A stretch of 50,628 nucleotides of DNA from an uncultured Verrucomicrobiota bacterium (lineage in GTDB: Bacteria; Verrucomicrobiota; Verrucomicrobiia; Verrucomicrobiales; Verrucomicrobiaceae), in NCBI GenBank assembly GCA_903838675.1, contig CAILZI010000071.1, positions 1-50,628 on the forward strand, written 5' to 3'. Below the pieces are notes generated by a model. It was not told the DNA's origin and ran no database searches. It worked only from the letters and a program-made list of their open reading frames with translations. The position numbers and the translations under genes were made by a program. Below, piece by piece: positions 1 through 8,454 of this stretch. The first letter of the stretch is position 1. Each line of letters opens with the position of its first letter.

Positions 1-1
1 C

Positions 2-994
2 ATGGAGAACATGCACTGGGCGGCCGATTTGATCAAAAAGCTGGGCCTGGCCGCCAAGCAGGCCGCCGCCAGCATGAAGACGGTGAACATCGGCTATAGC
101 GAAGATCACATCAGCTTCGGCATCAACCGCCGCAAAATTTACGATGGCCGGGCGGTGGTGAGCTTGAACCGCGACGGGCCCAACGACCCGCGCGTGAAGG
201 TGCTGCGCTTTGACGATGGCAGCACGCTCACTCCGCTGGCGGTCATCATGCACGCTGTTTGTCATCCCTGCTTTTTCACCTGGGGCGACAAAGGCTCGCA
301 GCCGTATACGATGGGATATCCGAAAATGAGCGCCGACTTTCCAGGTGAGGCGCAGACGTTTGTGGAGATGTGCTATGGGCAAAAAACCAGCGCGCTGTTC
401 ATGCAAGGCTGCGCCGGAGACATCCGGCCGAATCTTCCCGGCTATCCGTATCGCTGCGCTGATGAGGCGGACATTCAGTGGGCAGGCCGCGATCTAGGTG
501 GGGCGGTGGCGCGTGCGGCGGCATTGGGTGTGACGCGTGAGCAACTGCGCAAACGCGAGACCTTCTACCCAATCCGTGTCGCCAGCGAGGTGGTGGAACT
601 TCCTGGCAAAGAGCAGCCGGTGCGTGCTGAATTGATGGCGATGAAGATCGGTCCGTTTCTTCTGCTCACCATGCCGGGCGAGCCGATGGTGGAATACGGT
701 TTCAAACTTGAACAGGCCATCGCCAACCGGGCCACGCCCATCATCGTTGGTTATGCGAATGGAAACATCGGCTACATCGCTACGGCAGATGCCCATACGG
801 TGGGTGGCTACGAGCCCAACTTGTCCAAACTCAAACCCGAAGCTGAGACAATCATTTTGAAGAAACTCGGCGCGCTGGCGGATCGTGTGGTGGGTGATGT
901 GTTTGAAAGTTTCTCGAAACATCCGAAGGACCTGCTGAAGCGCGAAGCCGAGGAAAAGGCCCGGCTGCAGTCCACTCCAGCCGTCAAACCCTGA
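2..994 (+). CDS. Neutral/alkaline ceramidase-like protein, 5'-truncated by the window edge
   Basis: Only the C-terminal 330 residues are present; the frame is still open at the left edge, so the Met at position 2 is probably internal. The family (neutral/alkaline non-lysosomal ceramidase-like amidohydrolases) hydrolyses N-acyl bonds with a zinc centre, but in PVC bacteria the substrate is unknown. Visible family features are the segment around MQGCAGDIRPN near residue 135, matching the SNGTSGDINN region of the complete paralogue at 4768-6180, and the C-terminal VGYANGNIGY and GGYEPN motifs, which align with VGLANGRHGY and GGYETW there. The N-terminal part carrying the early His motifs is missing here only because of the window edge. 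The stop is 13 nt before the RidA gene, so the two are probably co-transcribed. The family call is firm; substrate and location are not. Confidence 0.82.
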   Translation: MENMHWAADLIKKLGLAAKQAAASMKTVNIGYSEDHISFGINRRKIYDGRAVVSLNRDGPNDPRVKVLRFDDGSTLTPLAVIMHAVCHPCFFTWGDKGSQPYTMGYPKMSADFPGEAQTFVEMCYGQKTSALFMQGCAGDIRPNLPGYPYRCADEADIQWAGRDLGGAVARAAALGVTREQLRKRETFYPIRVASEVVELPGKEQPVRAELMAMKIGPFLLLTMPGEPMVEYGFKLEQAIANRATPIIVGYANGNIGYIATADAHTVGGYEPNLSKLKPEAETIILKKLGALADRVVGDVFESFSKHPKDLLKREAEEKARLQSTPAVKP

Positions 995-1007
995 TCCAGC
1001 CATCATC

Positions 1008-1400
1008 ATGACTCATCCGCTTGTCTCCTATCCGCAGCTTCCCGACACGCCGACTTCACATCTGCCCTTCAGTCCCTGCGTGGTGGTGGGTGATTTGATT
1101 TTCGTTTCAGGCCAGGCTTCCGTGGATCAGGCGGGCAACATTGTCAGTGATACCTTCGAAGGCGAGTTTCGCCGCAGCATCGAAAACGTGCGCAAGGTGC
1201 TGGAAGCCGCTGGGAGTGATTTGGCTCACGTGGTGCAGACGCGGAACTATGTCCGCGATGCCGAGGATGTGCCGCTGTACAATCAGCTCTACCGTGAGTA
1301 CTTCCCGCCGCCATCCCCGGCGCGCACCACGATCACCAACTGCCTGCCGCCGACGTTGCGCTATGAGGTGGAGGCTGTTGCCGTGCGCAAAACTAACTGA
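1008..1400 (+). CDS. RidA family (YjgF/YER057c/UK114) enamine/imine deaminase
   Basis: A 130-residue protein of normal length for the family. RidA proteins are cytoplasmic trimers that hydrolyse reactive 2-aminoacrylate and other imine intermediates released by PLP enzymes or amino-acid oxidases. The sequence shows the beta-strand core GDLIFVSGQAS near residue 28, the helix ENVRKVLEAAGSDLAHVV near 59, and SPARTTI with Arg106. Arg106 and Glu120 match the substrate-binding Arg105 and Glu120 of classic RidA. There is no signal peptide. It sits between the ceramidase-like gene (13 nt upstream) and the VanX-like dipeptidase (7 nt downstream), so it is inside an operon-like run. By inference it may handle imines made when released D-Ala or other amino acids are oxidised; which imine is not shown. 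Confidence 0.9.
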   Translation: MTHPLVSYPQLPDTPTSHLPFSPCVVVGDLIFVSGQASVDQAGNIVSDTFEGEFRRSIENVRKVLEAAGSDLAHVVQTRNYVRDAEDVPLYNQLYREYFPPPSPARTTITNCLPPTLRYEVEAVAVRKTN

Positions 1401-1407
1401 ACTGCGT

Positions 1408-2253
1408 ATGAACAACGACGAAGCAGCGCGCCGTGCCTACTGGGCAGACCAAATGGAACAAGGCTATGCGATTGTGCAGAAGCTTATCGAGTTTCCAGTC
1501 AATGAATGTGGCGAGCGCTTTGCCTCGATCCCTGACGCTGCTGCAGCGGCGAATGTGGAGATGCTTTTTTCCACCAGCAAGATTGCAGGGGATCTGGACC
1601 GCGTCTACTTCCTGCGTGAGAGCCTCGTACACGACGTCATCACCATCGGGCGCGAGATGAATGAGCGTGGCTGGATCTTGAAGATCGAAGACGGCTTTCG
1701 CTCTCTGGACATGCAGCGGCAGCTGGTGCGCAAGCCGTCGGTTTTTGACACGGTTTTGAAGAAGTGCATCTGGGAGCTCGGGGGAAAGACACCGACGACG
1801 GAGATGATGTTTCGGCGTGCCATCGTGCTGACGGCCAACATGCCCAAGATCGGAGCGCACATGTCGGGCTCGGCCATCGACATTTCAGTTTTTCGACGTG
1901 ACGACGGAACCGAGGTCTGGCGTGGCTATCCGTATCTCGAAATGAGCGAATGTACGCCGATGCGGTCGCCTTTCGTCGCTTCCGAGCATGTCGCCACACG
2001 GCTTGAGATCGCGGCGATGATGGAAAAGCATGGCTTCATTCATTTCCCATTCGAGTTCTGGCACTTCGATAAGGATGATGCCGGGATGCACATCCTCACT
2101 GGGAATCCCGCACCTTGCCGTTTTGGTCCGGTGAACTGGGATCCACGCACCAACGAAGTCGCGCCTGTGTCCGAACCATTCACCTTGCTCAATCCGCTGC
2201 CGGTCATCGAAAGAGAAATTGCAGCAGCCCTGGAACGTGTCCGCACCGCATAA
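1408..2253 (+). CDS. VanX/DdpX-like D-alanyl-D-alanine dipeptidase (peptidase M15D)
   Basis: The frame stays open upstream to 1141, but that extension lies over ridA. ATG 1408, seven bases after the ridA stop, gives a 281-residue protein. Family M15D enzymes are zinc dipeptidases that split D-Ala-D-Ala, in peptidoglycan dipeptide recycling or vancomycin resistance. All catalytic positions can be placed: Arg98 in DGFRS (VanX Arg71), the zinc ligands His151 and Asp158 in GAHMSGSAID with the correct seven-residue spacing, and Glu216 and His219 in FEFWHF (VanX Glu181 and His184). No signal peptide is visible, so it probably acts in the cytoplasm. It is about 80 residues longer than VanX, mainly at the N-terminus. 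Context with RidA and the dehydrogenase suggests catabolism rather than antibiotic resistance, since no vanH/vanA partners are nearby. Confidence 0.88.
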   Translation: MNNDEAARRAYWADQMEQGYAIVQKLIEFPVNECGERFASIPDAAAAANVEMLFSTSKIAGDLDRVYFLRESLVHDVITIGREMNERGWILKIEDGFRSLDMQRQLVRKPSVFDTVLKKCIWELGGKTPTTEMMFRRAIVLTANMPKIGAHMSGSAIDISVFRRDDGTEVWRGYPYLEMSECTPMRSPFVASEHVATRLEIAAMMEKHGFIHFPFEFWHFDKDDAGMHILTGNPAPCRFGPVNWDPRTNEVAPVSEPFTLLNPLPVIEREIAAALERVRTA

Positions 2254-2257
2254 TTCT

Positions 2258-4729
2258 ATGAAATCACTCCACTTGCTTATCCTGCTGCCAGCTTTCGCTG
2301 CACTCGGCGCCCCACGGGTTGCGCCGACCAAATCACCGGAGGTGCCAGCGCAAGTGCCGCCGCAGATTGAAACGTTGCAGCCGGGCGTCAAACTGACGTT
2401 GCTTGCTGAACATCCCGATCTGGTCACGCCGACGGGCATTGCTGTGGATAAAAACGGGAACATTTATTCGATCTCCTGCCACACGCATTTCCGTCCGGAG
2501 GACTACGACGGGCCGGTGCATGACGAGGTGCTGGTCTTTGATGCAAACGGTAAGAATCGCCGGGTGTTTTACAACAAGACCGATGCGACCATGCATGTGG
2601 AGATCGGGCCAGATGGCTGGATCTACCTCGCAGAGCGGGACCGCGTGCTGCGAGTGAAGGACACCAATGGCGATGGCGTGGGCGACGTGGAGGAGAATCT
2701 CGCCACACTCGATTCCGTGGCAGATTATCCGCATAACGGTCTCAGCGGCATGGCCTGGCATCCGGATGGCGGCCTTGTCTTCTCACTCGGTGAAAATTTC
2801 GGCAAGGACTGGACTCTCACGGCCAAGGATGGTTCCAAGGTCAGCGGACGTGGAGAAGGCGGGGTGTTTCGCTGCACGGCGGATGGGACGAAGATGCGCC
2901 GCATTGCCCGTGGTTTCTGGAATCCCTTTGGACTTCTCGTTCGCAAGGACGGCGAGATCTTCGCCGCTGAGAACGATCCCGGCAGCCGTCCGCCGTGCCG
3001 GCTGTTGTATGTCGTCGAAGGTGCGGACTACGGTTTTCAGTGGGTCTATGGCAGTGCGCCGGTGCATCCTTTCGTGGCATGGAACGGTGAACTACGCGGT
3101 ACGCTTGGCATGGTGCATCCGTGTGGTGAAGGCCCCTGCGCCATCGTGGAACTCGGCGGCGGCGTCCTGATCCCGAGCTGGAGCGACCACAGCATTGATT
3201 ACTTTCCGCTCACTCGAAAGGGTGCGGGTTACACATCAGAACGCATCCCGCTGGTCAAAGGCAGCGACTTCTTCCGTCCTACCTGCATGGCTGTGGGGCC
3301 TGATGGCTCCTACTATCTCAATGACTGGGTGTTCAGTTCTTATCCCATTCATAAGCGCGGGCGCCTTTGGAAGCTGGAGATCGACAAAGCGAAAGCGTCC
3401 TGGGTGAAGGACAAACAGGATGCGCTGAATGATGATGCGCGCCTTGCTCAAGATCTGCGTGCTGGAAAAGCCACGCTCGATACGAACAAACTTCTCCAGC
3501 TTGCGCGGGGCAAGGATGCGTATCTCGCTGATGCCGCTTTGACAGCGCTGGCACGCGTGAAGTGGACGGTTGAAAAGCTGAAGCAGCTGACGGCACAAGA
3601 TCGACTCTGGGCCTTCGTGGCTCTGCGGCGGGTTGATTTGAATGATGACCAATGGGTGAGTGCCTTTATGGGCGATACCGATCCTGAAATGCGTTTCGAA
3701 TGCCTGCGCTGGATTGCGGATGCTGTTTTGACCAAATTCGCGCCGCAGGTGGAGGCGATGCTCTCAGATTCGGCGCTCGACTATCATCTGTTTGAAGCTG
3801 TTCTGGCCACGTGGAACACGCTGCGCGGGGATCCCGCCGCAGGCGTGACGAATCCTGAGGTGCTCGTGGAGCGCATCATCAACCCAAAGACGCCCGCACG
3901 CCTCAAAGGCTATGCGCTTCGCCTGACACCAGCCACGAACAAGCAGCTCACAGTGCCGCTGCTGCGTGAGCTTTTTGCTGCGGGTGATCCTGTGCTTTCT
4001 GAGGAAGTCGTTCGCACTTTGGCGGCACGCAATGCCGATGATGCGCGTGCCGTGCTGGCGGAGATCGCCGCAGATGAAGCGCAAAAGACGGAGGTGCGTG
4101 CGGATGCCGTCGCAGGACTCGCCAATTCCACCAAACCCAATGAACAGGCATTGCTGGTGAAAATGGCCGATGGCAAGGATGCAAGTCTGCGCGATGAAGC
4201 CCGGCGCGCGCTACGTTATACCGACAAGGACAAGTCGTTCGTGATGAGCACGACTCGTCCCGTCTTTGCCGACACCGATGCGTGGTTGAAGCTGCTGGAT
4301 GCGCTGCCTGGCAAGGCGGATGTGGAAGCAGGCCGCCGTATCTTTTTCCATTCGAAGGTAGGTCTTTGCGCGACCTGCCATCGCCACAGCGGACGCGGCA
4401 ATGTGGTTGGCCCGGATTTGAGCCTCGTCTCGAAGCAGGGTGATCGTGCAGCTATTTTACGCTCTATTCTTGAACCCAGCCGTGAGGTGGCACCGCAGTT
4501 CTACCCTTCACAGGTCAAGCTCAAGGATGGCAGCGAGTTTGTCGGAATTATGCTGCGCTCCTCCAACACGGAAGTCTTTCGTGATATCACCGGCAAGGAG
4601 CGCTCCTTTCCGCAGACGGACATCGTCAAACGCACGGAGTTGAAAACCTCGCTCATGCCGCAGGGGCTTGTGATGTCGATGACGGATGAAGAGCTGCGTG
4701 ATTTGCTCGCATTCCTGACTGCTCCGTAA
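2258..4729 (+). CDS. PVC-type heme-binding CxxCH protein with dehydrogenase-like propeller
   Basis: ATG 2258 is chosen over the in-frame ATG at 2219 because the protein then opens with a signal peptide (MKSLHLLILLPAFAALGAP) and no longer overlaps the dipeptidase. The 823 residues have three parts. About 40-390 is a glucose/sorbosone-dehydrogenase-like beta-propeller (GPDGWIYLAERDRVLRV, RGFWNPFGL). About 420-670 is Ala-rich helical HEAT-like repeats. About 690-823 is a c-type cytochrome with Cys704-x-x-Cys707-His708, ending in the SLMPQGLVMSMTDEELRDLLAFL-like tail typical of this family. These exported proteins are very abundant in Planctomycetes and Verrucomicrobia and are thought to oxidise sugars or alcohols and pass electrons to heme; the substrate here is unknown. 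The gene starts four bases after the dipeptidase stop. Confidence 0.9.
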   Translation: MKSLHLLILLPAFAALGAPRVAPTKSPEVPAQVPPQIETLQPGVKLTLLAEHPDLVTPTGIAVDKNGNIYSISCHTHFRPEDYDGPVHDEVLVFDANGKNRRVFYNKTDATMHVEIGPDGWIYLAERDRVLRVKDTNGDGVGDVEENLATLDSVADYPHNGLSGMAWHPDGGLVFSLGENFGKDWTLTAKDGSKVSGRGEGGVFRCTADGTKMRRIARGFWNPFGLLVRKDGEIFAAENDPGSRPPCRLLYVVEGADYGFQWVYGSAPVHPFVAWNGELRGTLGMVHPCGEGPCAIVELGGGVLIPSWSDHSIDYFPLTRKGAGYTSERIPLVKGSDFFRPTCMAVGPDGSYYLNDWVFSSYPIHKRGRLWKLEIDKAKASWVKDKQDALNDDARLAQDLRAGKATLDTNKLLQLARGKDAYLADAALTALARVKWTVEKLKQLTAQDRLWAFVALRRVDLNDDQWVSAFMGDTDPEMRFECLRWIADAVLTKFAPQVEAMLSDSALDYHLFEAVLATWNTLRGDPAAGVTNPEVLVERIINPKTPARLKGYALRLTPATNKQLTVPLLRELFAAGDPVLSEEVVRTLAARNADDARAVLAEIAADEAQKTEVRADAVAGLANSTKPNEQALLVKMADGKDASLRDEARRALRYTDKDKSFVMSTTRPVFADTDAWLKLLDALPGKADVEAGRRIFFHSKVGLCATCHRHSGRGNVVGPDLSLVSKQGDRAAILRSILEPSREVAPQFYPSQVKLKDGSEFVGIMLRSSNTEVFRDITGKERSFPQTDIVKRTELKTSLMPQGLVMSMTDEELRDLLAFLTAP

Positions 4730-4767
4730 AGGTATGCACCGTGTGTTTTGATATGAGAATCTGCTCC

Positions 4768-6180
4768 ATGAAATCTGTCGCCTGCGCTCTGCTGATCATT
4801 GCAACCTCGTTATCTGCTCAAACTAAAATGCTGCGTGCGGGAGCTGCGGCGGTGGACATCACGCCCACGGAGTTTCCGATGAACATGCCGGGAGGATTCA
4901 GTGCGAATGCTGCGAACAAGGCGCATGATCCGTTTCATGCGCGCGCTCTGGTGCTCGACGACGGCAAAACAACCTTGGCGATGGTGGTGGTGGATGTCTT
5001 GGGCGCAGGTCCGGACGTGCTCAATGAGGCGAAGGCCATCGTCGCGGCCAAGACGGGCATGACGGCGGACAAGATGCTCATCAGCTCCACGCACACGCAC
5101 AGCGGGCCTTCTGTAAACACACGCAGCGAGGCGGCGTCGCGTTATTACAAACGGTTTGTGGAGGGCATTGCCGAGTCCATCATCAAGGCGCATGCCGCGT
5201 TGCGGCCGGCGTCGTTCGGTGCTGCGGCGCATCCGCTTGCAGATGAGGTGTTCAATCGTCGCTGGTATCTGAAGCCGGGGAAAATGCCGCTCAATCCCTT
5301 TGGCCGCATGGACAAGGTGAAGATGAACCCGGGTACTGATCCGAATACATTGGATCATCCTGCCGGCCCCACTGATCCAGACATCACGATCATTTCGGTG
5401 CAGGATGCGAAGCGGAAGCCCATTGCCATCTATGCAAACTACTCGCTGCACTACGTTGGTGGTGCGCCCGAGGGCGAGATGTCGTCGGATTATTTTGGTG
5501 AATTTGCCCGCGTCATGCCTTCGCGGGTGCGTGGGGATGAAAACTTTGTGGCGATGATGTCCAACGGGACCTCGGGTGACATCAACAACATCCCCTTTGG
5601 CGTGACGCGTCCGCCGCGTGAGCCGTTTGAGCAGATCCGCATCGTGGCGCAGAAGGCGGCGGATACGGCGTGGTTCGCGCAGCGGAAGATTGAAAAATAT
5701 CGAGGTGATGTGACGCTGGGAATGGTTCAGCGCGAGATCACGCTGAAGTATCGGCGCCCATCGGAACAGGATGTCGCAGAGGCGAAGGCGGTGATTGCGG
5801 TCAAAGACAAGGCGGCTGTTGAGGGATTGCCGCGGCTGGCTAAAAATTATGCAGGCAGTGTCATCGCCGCGGCGGAGCGCAAAGAAGAGACAATTACGGT
5901 TCAGCTTCAAGCGATCCGTATCGGCGATCTCGCTGTGTGCTGCATTCCGTTTGAGACCTTTGTCGAGATCGGTCTCGATTTGAAAAAGCGCAGTGCGTTT
6001 CCTCAGACGATGGTGGTTGGTCTTGCGAATGGTCGCCACGGTTACCTGCCCACTTTGGAGCAGCACAAGCTCGGCGGTTACGAGACCTGGCTTGGCACGA
6101 ACAGTGTGCAGGAGGATACGAGTGTCATTCTCACAGACAACCTGCTGGAGATGATGGCGGAATTGAAAAAGGCTGAATGA
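4768..6180 (+). CDS. Neutral/alkaline ceramidase-like exported hydrolase
   Basis: A complete 470-residue paralogue of the truncated gene at the left edge. In-frame starts also exist at 4741 (GTG) and 4753; ATG 4768 is preferred because it gives a compact signal peptide (MKSVACALLIIATSLSAQ). The mature protein opens with LRAGAAAVDITP, the family N-terminal strand, then STHTHSGPSVN near residue 110 (zinc-site His motif), YSLHYVGG near 228, SNGTSGDINN near 268, and C-terminal VGLANGRHGYLPT and GGYETW. It probably hydrolyses an N-acylated substrate in the periplasm; true ceramide activity is not implied, since many PVC members of this family are orphan. It follows the cytochrome by 38 nt and ends six bases before the convergent sensor kinase. 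Two family members bracketing RidA, a dipeptidase and a dehydrogenase suggest one catabolic locus. Confidence 0.86.
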   Translation: MKSVACALLIIATSLSAQTKMLRAGAAAVDITPTEFPMNMPGGFSANAANKAHDPFHARALVLDDGKTTLAMVVVDVLGAGPDVLNEAKAIVAAKTGMTADKMLISSTHTHSGPSVNTRSEAASRYYKRFVEGIAESIIKAHAALRPASFGAAAHPLADEVFNRRWYLKPGKMPLNPFGRMDKVKMNPGTDPNTLDHPAGPTDPDITIISVQDAKRKPIAIYANYSLHYVGGAPEGEMSSDYFGEFARVMPSRVRGDENFVAMMSNGTSGDINNIPFGVTRPPREPFEQIRIVAQKAADTAWFAQRKIEKYRGDVTLGMVQREITLKYRRPSEQDVAEAKAVIAVKDKAAVEGLPRLAKNYAGSVIAAAERKEETITVQLQAIRIGDLAVCCIPFETFVEIGLDLKKRSAFPQTMVVGLANGRHGYLPTLEQHKLGGYETWLGTNSVQEDTSVILTDNLLEMMAELKKAE

Positions 6181-6186
6181 GCGCTG

Positions 6187-7626
6187 CTAAGCCGTAGGAA
6201 TGGAGATCTCGATCTCCAGGCCGGTCGGCTCGCGCAGTTTAGCGGTCACGGTGCCGTGGCAGGCTTCAATGCAGCGCTTGGTGATGGCCAGGCCGAGGCC
6301 GCTGCCGCCCGTGGAGCGGCGGCGTGCTGCCTCAGGACGGTAGAAAGGCTCGAACAATCGAGGCAAGGTTTCCGGGGGGACGCCCGGGCCCTGATCGGAG
6401 ATGCGGATGACGGTTTTGCCGTCCTGCTGATCAGCATGGATTTGAACGGGGCCAGAATCGGCGGCGTAGCGGGCGGCATTGCGCAGGACGTTGCCAACGG
6501 CGCGGTCTAGCGCGTCACGCAGTGAATGCACCTGCAACTCGGCGGATACGTTAAGTTGAATATCCGCTTCAGGTGCTTCACGAGCGATGACGGACACGAT
6601 CAGTTCGTGTAGATGGATGTCTTCAGCGGTTTCGCGTTCGGGCAGTGTCTCGGCCTTGGAGAAGGTGAGCACTTCTTCCACAAGGCGTGCCATATGCTGG
6701 AGTTCGGCATCGAGCTTTTTGAGATAACCGGCCTGCTCCGGCGTGCTGCGTTGTTCAACCACTCCAAGCGCCATCTGCATTCGCGCAATCGGAGAGCAGA
6801 GCTCATGAGCCACGTCTGCGGTGATGCGCCGCTGCTGCGCCACGTATTCACCGAGCTGCGCGGCCATGGTGTTCACTGAGGAAGACAGTTCACCGAGTTC
6901 ATCGTTGCGGCTGCGCGAGACACGCTCTCCGAAGTTTCCCTGTGCGATGCGGCCTGCGGCGTGATTGAGCCGCCCGATGAAACCTGTGATGCCGCGCACG
7001 AAGGGCATCCAGACGAGGGCGGAGAGCAGCAGGGCTGCGGCAGCGAGGTCAAACCAGGGCCACAGATCGAAGAACAGTCCGCCGCCGGTGATGGTGTTTG
7101 AGACCATGAGCAATGTCAGCGGGAGGTGATCGCTCTGCTGGGTGAGATCGAGATGCACGCCCGCCCAATAGTGTGCGGGATCACCGGCACGGAGCATGAA
7201 GCGCGGTTTGGGAGGCGCATCGGTGGGTCTTTTTCTGGCAACGCCGGGTGGTGGGCGTCGTGGCGGTGGGCGGTCGCTCGGGCTGCGCTTGTCGATGAGT
7301 TTTGGAAGAACCTCCGGAGGAACTTGAACGCGGGTGCCCATGACTTGATTTCCATTGCTGCTGAATAGAGCGAAGGTCACACCATGCTGTGCTTCATGCT
7401 GCTGCAGCGCTGCGGGCCATTCCTGCTCCGGGAGCTGGGAGAGCTCGTTCGTAAGGCTGTCGCCAATAGCGGAGACGCGCTCGCCTGCTTCTCCAGACAG
7501 CATCCAGTCCAGGCTCATGCGAAACTGCATGCTGAGGAATCCAAACACGAGCAATGCGAGCAGCAGCAGATTCACTCCGAACCAGAGCAGAATCTTCAGA
7601 TACAGAGGCAGTCGCAGGCGGCTCAT
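6187..7626 (-). CDS. CpxA-like sensor histidine kinase
   Basis: A 479-residue inner-membrane kinase. It has an N-terminal membrane segment (about 10-33), a periplasmic sensor region of about 155 residues with a Pro/Arg-rich stretch near 115-142, and a second membrane segment (about 190-212). A HAMP linker follows (about 212-264), then HisKA with His274 in the motif DVAHELCSPIARM, then a HATPase domain with NVLRNAARYA, DQGPGVP, LFEPFYR and GGSGLGLAI. The box around the phospho-His has Cys-Ser where most kinases have Arg/Lys-Thr, as CpxA-like PVC kinases sometimes do. It is transcribed after the response regulator at 7633-8343 (6 nt apart), so the two form one operon. By family it senses an envelope signal and phosphorylates that regulator; the signal cannot be read from sequence. 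Confidence 0.93.
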   Translation of the reverse strand: MSRLRLPLYLKILLWFGVNLLLLALLVFGFLSMQFRMSLDWMLSGEAGERVSAIGDSLTNELSQLPEQEWPAALQQHEAQHGVTFALFSSNGNQVMGTRVQVPPEVLPKLIDKRSPSDRPPPRRPPPGVARKRPTDAPPKPRFMLRAGDPAHYWAGVHLDLTQQSDHLPLTLLMVSNTITGGGLFFDLWPWFDLAAAALLLSALVWMPFVRGITGFIGRLNHAAGRIAQGNFGERVSRSRNDELGELSSSVNTMAAQLGEYVAQQRRITADVAHELCSPIARMQMALGVVEQRSTPEQAGYLKKLDAELQHMARLVEEVLTFSKAETLPERETAEDIHLHELIVSVIAREAPEADIQLNVSAELQVHSLRDALDRAVGNVLRNAARYAADSGPVQIHADQQDGKTVIRISDQGPGVPPETLPRLFEPFYRPEAARRRSTGGSGLGLAITKRCIEACHGTVTAKLREPTGLEIEISIPTA

Positions 7627-7632
7627 GAGAGA

Positions 7633-8343
7633 TCAACGGTTCGGAGTGACGAGCTGATAGCCATAGCCACGCACGGTCTTGATGAACTGCGGGTTCTTCG
7701 GGTCGTCGCCAAGTTTGCGGCGCAAGGTGGATATGTGCATGTCGATGGCCCGGTCAAACACATCCCATTCACGGTCTGCGACATCTTCAATCAACTGCTC
7801 GCGCGTGCGCACGCGGCCATGGGCTTTGGCCAGTGAGAGGAGCAGGCCGAATTCCGCTGGAGTGAGTTCCAGAGGCGCATCTCCGAGCACCACCACGTGC
7901 GAATCCGCATTGATTCGCAGCGGACCAACGACGATCTCCTTCATGGGCGCCTGCGGTGAATTTTCCGCCACCCAGCCAGAGCGCCGCAGCACGGCACGCA
8001 GTCGTGCGAGGAGCTCACGCGATGAAAAAGTCTTCGGCAGATAATCATCCGCTCCGAGTTCGAGCCCGACGATGCGGTCCACCTCTTCACCACGGCCAGT
8101 GAGCATCATGACCGGCACCTTGGATTTTGCGCGGATGCGCCGCAGCACTTCAAAGCCATCGCAGCCGGGCATCATCACATCCAGGATGATCGCATTCCAC
8201 GGCTCGCTGGTGGCGCGCTCGGATCCGCTGTTGCCCTCGTGTTCGCATTCGACCTCAAAGCCCATCGGCTTCAAGTAATCCGCCACGAGCTGGGAAAGCT
8301 CGGTGTCGTCGTCGATGACGAGGATGCGCGTGGCGGGTGGCAT
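7633..8343 (-). CDS. OmpR/CpxR-family response regulator
   Basis: A 236-residue regulator. The receiver domain (about 5-118) has the acidic pair in VIDDDTE, phospho-acceptor Asp55 in LDVMMPG, switch Thr in MMLTGRG, and Lys104 in DDYLPKTF. A winged-helix DNA-binding domain (about 140-233) carries LTPAEFGLLLSLA, REQLIEDV and the VRGYGYQLV wing. The residue after the conserved lysine is Thr105, where almost all receivers have proline (KPF), a small but unusual change next to the active site. It is the first gene of a two-gene operon with the kinase at 6187-7626. The 111-nt gap to the divergent gene at 8455 contains a pair of 11-bp direct repeats 22 bp apart that could be its binding site. Confidence 0.94.
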   Translation of the reverse strand: MPPATRILVIDDDTELSQLVADYLKPMGFEVECEHEGNSGSERATSEPWNAIILDVMMPGCDGFEVLRRIRAKSKVPVMMLTGRGEEVDRIVGLELGADDYLPKTFSSRELLARLRAVLRRSGWVAENSPQAPMKEIVVGPLRINADSHVVVLGDAPLELTPAEFGLLLSLAKAHGRVRTREQLIEDVADREWDVFDRAIDMHISTLRRKLGDDPKNPQFIKTVRGYGYQLVTPNR

Positions 8344-8389
8344 GAGAAACTATGGGCTTCAGGGAATGGTTTCGCGAGTTTCTTTACGG

Positions 8390-8422
8390 TTTGCTGACAA
8401 ATGAGCTGCCATTTGCTGATAA
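8390..8422. promoter_or_regulatory. Direct repeat TTTGCTGAyAA x2, possible regulator binding site
   Basis: TTTGCTGACAA at 8390-8400 and TTTGCTGATAA at 8412-8422 differ at one base and are 22 bp apart, two helical turns. They lie in the 111-nt gap between the divergently transcribed response regulator (start 8343) and the YHYH protein (start 8455). OmpR-family regulators bind direct repeats, so autoregulation by the adjacent regulator is plausible. This is inference from position and spacing only. Confidence 0.35.
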
Positions 8423-8454
8423 GCGACTGACACCACTGCTCCAGCGTGAGGAAT

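Noticed and set aside
1141..1407. N-terminal extension of the D-Ala-D-Ala dipeptidase frame
   Set aside because: It overlaps ridA in another frame and has no family similarity; ATG 1408 fits the spacing.
4810..6066. Minus-strand open frame of 418 codons
   Set aside because: It is antisense to the complete ceramidase-like gene and Arg/His-rich, typical of a shadow frame.
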